DNA of 64,000 nt, from assembly GCA_947095585.1 (NCBI GenBank), contig OX352761.1, positions 26,565,777 to 26,629,776 of the forward strand, in the 5' to 3' direction. The notes beneath the pieces were generated by a model. That model was not told the DNA's origin and made no database searches. It saw only the letters and a list, made by a program, of their open reading frames with translations. Below are positions 54,946-64,000 of this stretch, piece by piece; within the stretch, counting starts at the first letter, position 1; the number at the start of each line of letters is the position of its first letter. The stretch is from Nephrocerus scutellatus (taxonomy: Eukaryota > Arthropoda > Insecta > Diptera > Pipunculidae). Made by a program: the position numbers and the translations under genes.

Positions 54946-57900
54946 ACCAACGCGACCTTGGTGAGATCTGACATCAAGGGACTTAGTTCGTTCAGTATGA
55001 GTGCTGGGCGTAGGTACGCTACAGCCTTGGCAGCACATCGTCCGGAACTTCGAACCCCATCATTTGTCACTAGGATACCACCCATAGTATCCTAGGCCGC
55101 CTGATGGAATAGAAGCTATTCCAGGCACATCACACAGACCTGTAGTGTATGAAATGAGCTACTAAATACGAAGAGTCTCCCATAAGGTTATTCTAAGTAC
55201 CAGTAGACCAATTTGGGTCGCAAAGTACGAAGACATTGCCCATAAAGGGCATACTCTAAGTACCCGCGGCCCGTATTTAATATCCCGTGGTAAAGCCCAG
55301 CATCCTAGCCATGAATATGTTAAGACGCAATTGGAACCCCCACGGGGATCTTACTGAGGATTCAGAGAATTCCTCTGATTTTCTAACCCCGAAATATTCA
55401 AGATTCATTTTCTTCTCCGCTGTCAGTTCACTTTGACCGTTTTTATTGCTGAGCTGACAGATTGCTGAGAATGTTGTCCCACTAAATGCAAAAGTACTTA
55501 TTTAGCCGAATGTCAGTAATTCTGCGCCCTCCGTTAAATTGGACACGGCTTATCTTTCCTTTCTCCTGAAATATTCTAGAAGTCGATAAGAGTTAGAGCA
55601 CCGATTCTCTGCTTCTTCCTGGAATCGTCAGAGGTTCAGGTCAGAGTTTATTCGTAGAAGGGAATGAACTCCGATCTGAAATTCTACAGGAAAAAAAGAC
55701 TTGCAGTTCGTAGCTTAGTAGTGGTGTAGTCAGTTGAAGATGGTATCAGATATTTAGATACCATCAGTCAACACGGGCACACTGCCCAGATCCTCAAAGT
55801 CGTTCTTCTATGCACTCGTCTTTTATGAACATTTCAGGAGATGCGTGGGATGCTTCTTTAAACTTCGGTCAGTGAATACTGTAAAACTCTTTTAATTCCA
55901 GCAGCTTAGTTTGTTAGTAATGATCCAATAATGACGACTTTTGGCTATTGTATCCGGACTAAGATTTGTTTCTGGAATGTGAGAAACGCTCCTTGACTCA
56001 GGGAGTGAAGGACCTCAAAATGCCAGATTTCTTCAACTGGAACGTGAGTTTCTTCGATATAATTTGGACATACTGGGAGTGAGTGCAGTAAGATGATTCG
56101 ACGCGAGAGATTACAAATTCCCAACGGAACACTGTGATACTCTACTCCGGCAAACCCTCCGGCAGTCCCCGTGAATCTGAAGTGGGTCTGCTGCTAACGC
56201 CAACAGCACGCAGAGGCCTAATTTCCTGACATCCACATGGTGATTGGATCTTATCGGCCATATTTCGGACTAGAGTATGGCGCGTCACGATCACACAGTG
56301 TTACGCCCCAACGAATCCTTCGACTGAGGATGAAAAGGACAACTTCTACAATCAGCAACGCGCTGTATTCAACGCAACGCCAAACATATGATTGGGAAGC
56401 ACGGCCTCGGCGAACGAAATGACAATGGTGAAAGATTTGTTGATTTCTGCAACACCAACAACCTTGTCATAGGAGGCACCATATTTGAGCATAATATATG
56501 CCACAAAGTCAGCTGGGTGTCAACTGAGAGGCAATCATCATGCAACCAAATCGACCATGTGGCGATCAGCCGACGTTTTAGGAACTGTCTTTTAGACGTC
56601 CGAAACAGACGAGGAGTCGACATGGGTATGGTACGGGATCATCACCTTATGGTAGTTACTGTCCAGTTACGTACTGCATTAGTTCAAAGAGTCCGCAATA
56701 TCATCCGAATGCCTAGGTATAACATCGACCGGCTAAAGATCCCCTCAGTACGCAAACAATTAAGGGATCATTTATAGCAAGGAATGGAAGCAATCAGCAG
56801 CTTACTGCCGACAACCATCCAAGAACATTAGAAGGCTGTGAAAAATGTTTTCACATCTGGAGCGGAAAGTATTGTTGGTAGAAGCCAGGCAAGGCACAGC
56901 ACGTGGCTTACCGAAGATACCTGGAGGCGGATTGGAGAACGTAAGCTACTGAAAGCTCGTATTGTAGATACCCCAGCAGCAGCGAGGATCGTGCTAGAGT
57001 CCCTGTATCGAAGCAAAATGAGAGAAGTGCATTGTAAGACGTGACAAACGTAATCATATTAACAACCTGGCCTTAGAAGGTGAGGAAGCAGTGAGCAGGT
57101 GCGATAGCAGAACCCTTTACAGAATCACCAAAGAGCTGACAGGTGGTCACCGCTCTAGCCAACATCCGGTGAAACGCCTAGATGGTGCCGTACTCGTTTC
57201 AGATTAGGATAAGCTCAAGCGATGGAAGGAGCATTTCTCTACGGTCCTTAACCGTGTATTCGCCAACGATATGCACCAAAATCAAACGGAGCTGCCGCAA
57301 GTAACAATTTCCCGAATTCGCACCTCAACTCTTAGTAAAGATAATATCGCTACCGCGATCAACGCACTAAAAAACAGCAAGTCGGTAGGACTAGATAGTA
57401 TACCCGCAGAGCTTCTGAGTGCCGCTCCAACGGCATCAGCAGAGCTTTTATATCCTCTTGTAGCGAGAGCTTGGGACGCAAAAAGTTGCCCCGACGAGAA
57501 CGAAGAAGGGAATGATGGTCAAGCTCCCTAAAAAAGGTAGTCTTATGGAATGCGAAAACTGGAGAGGCATTTGCGTTCTTTCTGCACTTAGAAAGGTAAT
57601 AGCCAAAGTAGTACTTGAGCGAATTAAGGAACATCTGGAAGATACACTCGATACCGAAGAAGCTGGTTTCCGCACTGGATCCTTCTGTGCAGACCACATC
57701 AACACCCTGCGGATCATTATTAAACAGTGCGTTGAATTCCGGTCACCACTGCACCTGCTGTCCATCGATTTTGAGAAGGCGTTTGACAGTGTCAACAGAC
57801 AGTTTATCTGGCTCGCCTTGCGTAGGAGAGGTATACCCGATAAACTAATAGCTATTATTAAAGCAACCTATGATGGCTCTAAATGTCATGTGCTGCAAAG

Positions 57901-58795
57901 AGGAAAGCTGTCAGAGGAATTCGAGATCCTAAGTGGGGTACGACAAGGTTGCATTCTATCGCCGATACTTTTTTTGTTGGTGAATAGCGATGTACTTCGC
58001 GAAGCTTTATCTACTGGAAACAAAGGAAGTCGTTGAACTCTTACATCTCAACTCAAACATCTGGACTACGCTGACGACGTTTGTTTACTCTCACACAGGA
58101 CTATGGAGCTGCACCAAATGACAACAAATGTGGAAAGGGAGGCAAATGTTGCGGGTTTGAAGATTAATTCTGCCAAAACCAAAATCATCAATCTCGGCAC
58201 TAACTCAGTAACTCAAGTTAACATTGCTGGACAACGGGTAGAGAGAGTAGAGAGTTTCCAATATCTTGGGAGTATTGTGTTGGCCGAAGGCGGAACCGAA
58301 CAGGACATTGTCAGCCGAATTGGCAAAGCAACATCAGTGTTTGGAATGATATCCATGATATGGCAAAGCAATGCGATCAGCTTAAACACCAAGCTGCGAC
58401 TGTTCCGTTCAAATGTTGAATCTGTGCTGTTGCATAGGTGCAACACTTGGAAGGTGACCACTACTATCACAAAAAGATTACAAACCTTCGTAAATAGGTG
58501 CCTACGGAGCATCTTAAAGTTTACCAGAGAACGGGACTGGAACCAATATGCACAAGCATCCAACGACGGAAGTGGCACTAGATTGGTCATACACTCCGAA
58601 AAGGCGACAGTTCCATAGCAAACTACCTGATGCAATGGAATCCGTTATCTCAGGATGGTAGAAGAACGGGTCGTCCGAGAAATACTTGGCGCAGAACAGT
58701 TGAGGAGGAGTCACGGCAATTGGGGAAGAGTTGGAGAGAGCTGAAGCTCAGAGATTCCCTAGGACCCACAATGGGATATAGGACATAAGTAAGGT
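54946..58795 (+). mobile_element. RTE-B retrotransposon, near full length
   Basis: About 3.85 kb. A leader (54946-55950) shares its first 400 bases with the inverted copy at 40690-41145. The endonuclease starts at about 55970 with FWNVRNAP, then SEGPQNARFLQLERELLRYN and GVSAVRW, TVILYSGKPSGSPRESEVGL, TQCYAPTNPSTEDEKDNFYN, GKHGLGERNDNGERFVDFCN and CNQIDHVAISRRFRNCLLDV RNRRG. Next is RDHHLMVVTVQL where the catalytic SDHHL Ser is Arg. A linker (EDTWRRIGERKLLKARI, RSKMREVH) leads to the RT at 57300-58618. It ends with NTWRRTVEEESRQLGKSWRE and an AAGTAAGG tail. RTE elements have one ORF with endonuclease then RT and no RNase H, as here. Frameshifts at several points, but the RT is almost intact. 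Confidence 0.82.
57512..58618 (+). pseudogene. RTE-B reverse transcriptase, one in-frame stop
   Basis: One frame over 1.1 kb: MMVKLPKKGSLMECENWRGI, VLSALRKVIAKVVLERIKEH, EEAGFRTGSFCADHINTLRI, then LSIDFEKAFDSVNRQFIWLA with the first catalytic Asp. GVRQGCILSPILFLLV and LDYADDVCLLSH with the YADD pair follow, then LKINSAKTKIINLGTNSVTQ, FQYLGSIV and NTWKVTTTITKRLQTFVNRC. The only break is TGA at 58034-58036, at a place where the family has Trp (SRWTLT), so a single base change explains it. A one-base frameshift at about 57505-57515 separates it from the upstream frame at 57271-57531. Confidence 0.85.
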
Positions 58796-60774
58796 AAGTA
58801 GCTTAGTTTCTAGGTTTTCTACTGAACTTACTCGGGTTCTATCCATTGCCGATTACCACCAGACCAGATTACGTAAGAATTGGACGCACGACAACTGTGT
58901 ACATCCAAAGCACCATATTTGGCTGGAGGCCAGTTGGTGAGAGCGACATATGCTTTGCAAGCTCTGTCTTCAATATTTCTGTAGGGTCAGAAAAGTTTGA
59001 ATAGTTCATTTAATTGAATGTTTTTGTTAATTTTTTGTATCTCTCTGCTAACTCTCTCTCTCTCTCACTCTTTCTATCTCCATAGAAAAAACTCTGGACA
59101 AATTTCATCTTCAACATTGAACGAAGAAACAAAAAATTGTTGTTGAAATAAAAAATTAACCCACGAACAAATGCGTAAAATCAAAGCACCGCTCGGTTTG
59201 CACAAGCAAATGAAGCAAACAGTGGAAGAAGAAGAAGAAGAACAAGCAGAAAGATGCTTAGAAAATAAAATAAAAAACCAGCTGAAGACTCACAATAAAA
59301 ATTTTGAAGAAGGAAAAAACCCAAAGTCGACGTTAAAGCCGCGGGCATCAAAGCAACGAATCGTGTGAAATGGGGTATCGATGGGGGTTTCTGTTTTCCA
59401 ACTATACTTCAGGTAGGTAGGTAGGTTGGTTGCTATAGGTACACAGTCACAGTGAATTGTTGTTGTTTTTGTTTCGAACTACAAATGGAATGGGGTTTTC
59501 CTTGATAGTTTCCTAGGAGCGCGAGTTGAGCGGCGAAGCTTACATTGCGATGGACGCGGACGGCTCGGTTCGTTGGGTTTCTTGTCTCTCCTCTCAACGT
59601 AAAGTGGATTTTTCTTCGGTTTCTATTTTTTCATCATGCCGTTGTCAATTGGTATCCCCATTCGTAGCGTTCACGCCTTTCCATGTAGTAGTAACTATTG
59701 TTAGACATGTACTAGGTCGCACGTTTTCTACTCTGCCTGTGTGCGTGTGAGGTTGCTGTTGCCTTTGAGGCCGGCCTGATGGGTTACATGATGGTGGCGC
59801 AATAGCTCTAACTATTTATACACACGGATGGCAATGGATGACATTGCTGTATTCTGTTGCTCACATCGATGGATGGATGTTGGGTTTTGTGCTCGCTCGT
59901 AAAAGCTAACGGGATACGTTAAAAACGCTTTATAGGCATAGACAATGGGCATCTACAAGCGCAGAGACAGAGAGAGAGAGAGAGCTGCCTTTCCACAATG
60001 CCACCTTCGCGCTGCTCCACGAAGGTACGAAACGGATTGTTGACGAACACAATAACGAAGGAACTGCGCAGCTAGACTTATATGCCAGCCCCAACCTGCA
60101 TGTAACGCAATGATGCCTGCGACGGACGACCGCCAATGAAGAAGGTTCGATCGCCTTTTTATGCCGGATGCCTCAGCTCAGCAGCACTGGTAGCTTCAGT
60201 TGTTCGGCTTTTTAGCCTTTTACTGATTACCTTTAGGGATTGTTAGTTGCTATACGAATATAGGTATGTACGAGTACACATACAATGTACTTCGTTTTGT
60301 TACTTCATTCCCGTGTCGGCTTTTCTCGCACTGGTTCGTTGGCTTTTGATTTGAAATTTCACTGCGAGTGTACGAATGCTGATAATGATGGTGTTGGTGA
60401 TGATGATGATGGAATTGATGTAACGGTAACTGTACGGCATTATGCCCAGCTATGTATTGGTGCTGTAACCGTTGTTCATTTAATGATACTCGCACATATG
60501 TATATGTGGTCAATTACGCTACTTCTTGATTAGTGGAGAATACAGGACTTTGCGGTTCGTTAATTTTTCTTTTTGCCGGGCAGCATCCGTGAGGTGTACC
60601 TATACTCTCGTGCTGCTCTGGTGAGAATTTGATCGCCAGAGGATTTTCTCTTGCAAGACAGACGCTTAGTACGACATATTGTGTTACTATAAAAGGTGGA
60701 AAAAACGAAATGTTTTTATTTAACGTCTTTAGGACTTGATTCTGGTATAAAACCCATACAAATGTACCAAATGA
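58796..60774. other. Unassigned, likely single-copy sequence
   Basis: Short simple tracts occur: (TC)n at about 59053-59067, (GAA)n at 59226-59241 and (GA)n at 59963-59982. A 65-codon acidic/basic frame at 59171-59368 contains a Glu run encoded by (GAA)n and has no family match I know; I do not call it a gene. Confidence 0.4.
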
Positions 60775-61010
60775 CAAAACAACCTATAAAAATTTAAAGT
60801 TTGAAGTTTGAATAAGGGTTAATTTTTTAAGAATTTAATCTGGGGCCCGATCTCTGCCAAATTTCTACAAAAAGTGTTGTAATCGGAGATACACATATGT
60901 ACAAAATTTGAAGAAAATCTGGTTTTCGGAAGTGGAATAAAAATTGGTCACAAGATTCCGCCACAGACAAACAAACAGACAGACACGCGAAATTACGAGA
61001 GAATTTAAAA
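60775..61010 (-). repeat. Minimal TRE copy, about 235 bp
   Basis: Read on the minus strand: 5' end TTTTTTAAATTCTCTCGTAA, a (GTCT)-type tract, GATTTTCTTCAAATTTTGTA, ACATATGTGTATCTCCGATT, a single monomer core, and the 3' end AAATTTTTATAGGTTGTTTT. It shows that the element can exist with only one monomer. Confidence 0.75.
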
Positions 61011-61127
61011 AAGATAATTTTTGGTAGGGTTGACAAGCTAGCCTTTTTTAAAATCATTAAATCTAAAAAAAACAACACTATAAAACTATAATTAGTAAGA
61101 AAATAAAGATACGTATACTCTTTATTA

Positions 61128-61422
61128 ATAATAATATTCGGCGCGACATACCATTGCGGTCCAAGGCCTTTCTTCTCGCAACCATTTGTGTTGAGCATAC
61201 ATATTTTTGCACACAAATGGAGGGGACCAACCAACAATTTAATGCCGGATCCGAACGGCGAATTAGGAAGCATTTCGTGACAAGTTATTACTCTCGGAAC
61301 GTTTGTCACCCATTCGGGAGAGGTGGGACACCGTGGAAAATACTTTTGGTGTTACTGGGATTCGAACCACGAACCCCCTACTCAGAAGTCCATGCTCTTA
61401 TCCGCTGAGCCACGGCACCCAC
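61128..61422 (-). mobile_element. SINE-1 copy, full length with (ATT)n tail
   Basis: The B box complement GGATTCGAACC at 61358-61368 is perfect. The A box reads TGGCTCAGCGG. The tail (ATTAATAATAATATTC at 61125-61140, plus strand) follows the GGCGCGACATACCATTGCGG segment directly. The head GGTGCCGTGGCTCAGCGGAT and the GGACTTCTGAGTAGGGG arm make this the most tRNA-Arg-like copy. Confidence 0.88.
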
Positions 61423-61459
61423 TCTATATCAGTATACTGTAATAAACTATTTCATGATA

Positions 61460-61820
61460 TTCGAGTTTTTAAATTCTCTTTATTAACTTCTCGTGGCCCT
61501 TGCTGTCTGGCCTGCTGGCTGGCCAAATCTTGTGATCAATTGATCAATTTTAAGCCCACTTCCAATTTTAATAAAACTTTGCACAAGTGTGTACCTCTGA
61601 TGACAACACTTTGTATTAAAATTTGGGCTCCTCGGGTCTCGGGTCAGGGAGCTCCCGTACAAATATCGATTGAAAACACTTTTTGTAAAAATTTGGAAGT
61701 GACCGGTCCGACGGGCTCCCACATAATTTATTTGAAAATTAACCACATTTATTTCAAACTTTGACTTTTGAGAATTACAAAAAAAATTGAATTTTTATGG
61801 GTTGTTTTTTGTATTTATTT
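61460..61820 (+). repeat. TRE copy with two monomers
   Basis: TTTTTAAATTCTCTTTATTA at 61468, a (GGCT)-like tract (61498-61525), GATCAATTTTAAGCCCACTT, CCGGTCC-type cores, and AATTTTTATGGGTTGTTTTT at 61790-61809. Confidence 0.8.
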
Positions 61821-62398
61821 GTTATTTTTATCTAACAATATATTTTTTTTTATTTTAATATTACTTGTATGTATACATTATATTTTTATTTTTGAAGAAA
61901 AATGGAGAAAACCCTTGAAATACATATTTGTTTATTAACTTAAACTACTTAAATTTACTTAGAACCAGAAAAAAAAAACTAACAAAAAACACAAAACAAA
62001 CGTAAAACTATGATAACAACAACATAACTTTTGCAGCATCTGCCCACTTTACATCTGGCCACACAGAGCTGGCAACCCTACGACACTATTGCAAAGAGCG
62101 CGGACGATGCTACCCCCGCTTATCGTTAGGGTTGAATGCCTATTTTCTTATGTAAATTTGAATTTACCTTTTTTTTTGAGTCATAGAAAATTGTAAATTT
62201 TTTATTTACTGTCAAGTTAATGCGTATGTTATCTGATATATGTGTACTAACACATATAATATTAATTTATAAATATAGTAACAATGGATAGTTCGAAGGG
62301 AGCTGGAAGTCATATAACTGAATTATTTGCCGAACAACAACTCCTCTTGTCTTTTTCATATTCAGATATTTTGAGAAGCTATGCTAATCATAATCTTG
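61821..62398. other. Unassigned AT-rich sequence
   Basis: No recognisable feature. Confidence 0.4.
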
Positions 62399-62690
62399 TG
62401 GGTGCAGTGGCTCAGTGGATAAGTGCATGGCTTCTGAGCAGGAGTTTCGTTGTTCAAGTCCCATTAACACCAAAAATATTTTTCACGGTGTCCCACCTCT
62501 CGCGAATGTCTGGGAGTAATAACTATTCACGGAAAGCTTCTGAATTCGCCGTTCGGATACGGCATTTAATTGTAGGTCCCTTCCATTTGATTGCAAAAAT
62601 ATGCATGCACAACACAAATGGTTGCGAAACGACGGCAACGGTCTGTATCGCGGAATTTATTATGCTAATGATCACCTCCAGCCATCTACA
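62399..62690 (+). mobile_element. SINE-1 copy adjoining a TRE
   Basis: A box TGGCTCAGTGG at 62409-62419. The B-box position reads TGTTCAAGTCC, two changes. The body is complete (TTTTTCACGGTGTCCCACCT, GGAAAGCTTCTGAATTCGCC, ACACAAATGGTTGCG), with a short internal loss after TCGCGAATG. Its end, GGTCTGTATCGCGGAATTTA, is followed by a minus-strand TRE at 62695. Confidence 0.82.
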
Positions 62691-62694
62691 TAAA

Positions 62695-63092
62695 TAATAA
62701 TAAAAACAACCCATAAAAATTAAAATTGTTCATAGAAATTTCATTAATAGAAAGTATTGTCACCGGAAATATAGATGTGTGCAAAATTTCAATAAAATCG
62801 GACTTTAGGAAGTGTGAAAAATTGATCACAAGATTCTGTCCATCGGAGATACACATGCGTATAAAATTTGCAGAAAACCGGGGATATTTTTTAAAAAATT
62901 TGTATGGGAGCCCCCCTTCCTTCCGACCCCGATAGAAAAGTTAAATAGAAAGTATTGTCATGGGAAATACACATGTGTGCAGAATTTGAATAAAATCGGA
63001 CCTTAGGAAGTATGTTAAAAATTGATCACAAGATTCTGCCAGCCTGCCAGCCAGCCAGCCACGGGCACGCAAAGTTAATATAGAGAATTTAA
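62695..63092 (-). repeat. TRE copy with (GGCT)n tract
   Basis: Minus-strand order: AATTCTCTATATTAACTTTG (63070-63090 complement), (GGCT)n complement at 63037-63062, ATCAATTTTTAACATACTTC, two monomers, and the end AATTTTAATTTTTATGGGTT at 62712-62731. Confidence 0.82.
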
Positions 63093-63262
63093 AAATGCTG
63101 TTCGTTGGTAACCGCATCAATTAAGAACGGCTAGACCGATTTGACTCATTTTTATTTTAAAATGTTCGCCACAGTCCAGGTAAGGCTTATGTCGGAAAAG
63201 TTTCCCGAAAAATTGGATAATTCCAAACTGAAAGTGCGGTTTTTGTAGAAACTTACCAGGCG
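63093..63262 (+). mobile_element. Helitron 5' terminal region, truncated
   Basis: AAATGCTGTTCGTTGGTAAC, CGCATCAATTAAGAACGGCT, AGACCGATTTGACTCATTTT and ATTTTAAAATGTTCGCCACA closely follow 14565-14650, the start of the Helitron. The first 20 bases of the Helitron end are replaced by the TRE edge, and the other side runs into the hexanucleotide array. Confidence 0.75.
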
Positions 63263-63265
63263 GAT

Positions 63266-63783
<518 letters not shown>

Positions 63784-63789
63784 AGTACC

Positions 63790-64000
63790 TTCTCTTCTAT
63801 CTTTTCAGTCAGGATACCCAATACCAAACGCTAAAGTCAATATTAGCCCATACCAGTCTTCATCCCAGGAAAATCAAGAACAGCCATGAGGAATTCGTCT
63901 TCCCAAATAAACTGACTTCTATGAAGGTTAAACCTCTGCTAGGTTGACCAATGTTATAAGTCATTAAATATATCCGGCTCACTACCAAGCCTATTCAATA
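63790..64000 (+). mobile_element. RTE-A retrotransposon, RT part, runs off window
   Basis: CTTCTATCTTTTCAGTCAGG, CGCTAAAGTC and ATTAGCCCATACCAGTCTTC match 11390-11450 (IFSSILQDRI..YAKVIIGPYQ). GTTGACCAATGTTATAAGTC and ATATCCGGCTCACTACCAAG match the segment at 18605-18650. The coding sequence between these blocks is mostly deleted. Confidence 0.7.

Noticed and set aside
57448..57795. Minus-strand frames opposite the RTE-B reverse transcriptase, also at 58213-58635
   Set aside because: They mirror the conserved RT frame on the plus strand and show no independent motif.

Overview
The window looks like nuclear DNA from an insect, most likely a higher fly (Diptera). It is AT-rich, dense in short simple repeats and full of decayed eukaryotic transposons. 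The transposon types (RTE-like and I/LOA-like non-LTR retrotransposons, Tc1/mariner, PIF/Harbinger, hAT-like, Helitron, a tRNA-derived SINE) fit an arthropod, but the species cannot be fixed by eye. I found no host protein-coding gene, rRNA or intact tRNA. The 64 kb reads as an intergenic stretch or a very long intron.

Layout: 1-5 kb holds two minus-strand I/LOA-type retrotransposon pieces and a SINE. 5-7 kb is a nest of RTE-A and CR1/Jockey-like fragments. 8.3-11.6 kb runs SINE, tandem-repeat element (TRE), PIF/Harbinger remnant, RTE-A 5' half and a tRNA-like relic. 14.5-17.8 kb is one Helitron with both ends preserved, a helicase remnant, a GACCCC-type minisatellite and a TRE inside it. 18-28 kb holds SINE, RTE-A, a mariner-type transposase, RTE-B, a hAT-like MITE with GCGGAT repeats, and an internally deleted Tc1/mariner element. 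30.8-33.4 kb and 35.5-38.5 kb are mosaics of RTE-A, Helitron pieces, TRE and a MITE. 40-51 kb carries more I/LOA, RTE-B leader and RTE-A copies. 53.3-54.3 kb is a mariner with a hairpin MITE in it. 54.9-58.8 kb is the best preserved element, an RTE-B with near-intact reverse transcriptase. 60.8-64 kb combines TRE, SINE, a Helitron 5' end, a perfect (TGTGCC)n array of about 86 units and another RTE-A.

The local names RTE-A, RTE-B, SINE-1 and TRE are mine. RTE-A occurs in at least 14 fragments with different internal deletions. SINE-1 occurs seven times and repeatedly sits against TRE sequence. One SINE copy carries a TRE-derived segment between its body and its (ATT)n tail. That SINE/TRE relationship is the most interesting pattern in the window. 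Nothing here appears to encode a working multi-gene system; almost every coding remnant has stops, frameshifts or deletions.
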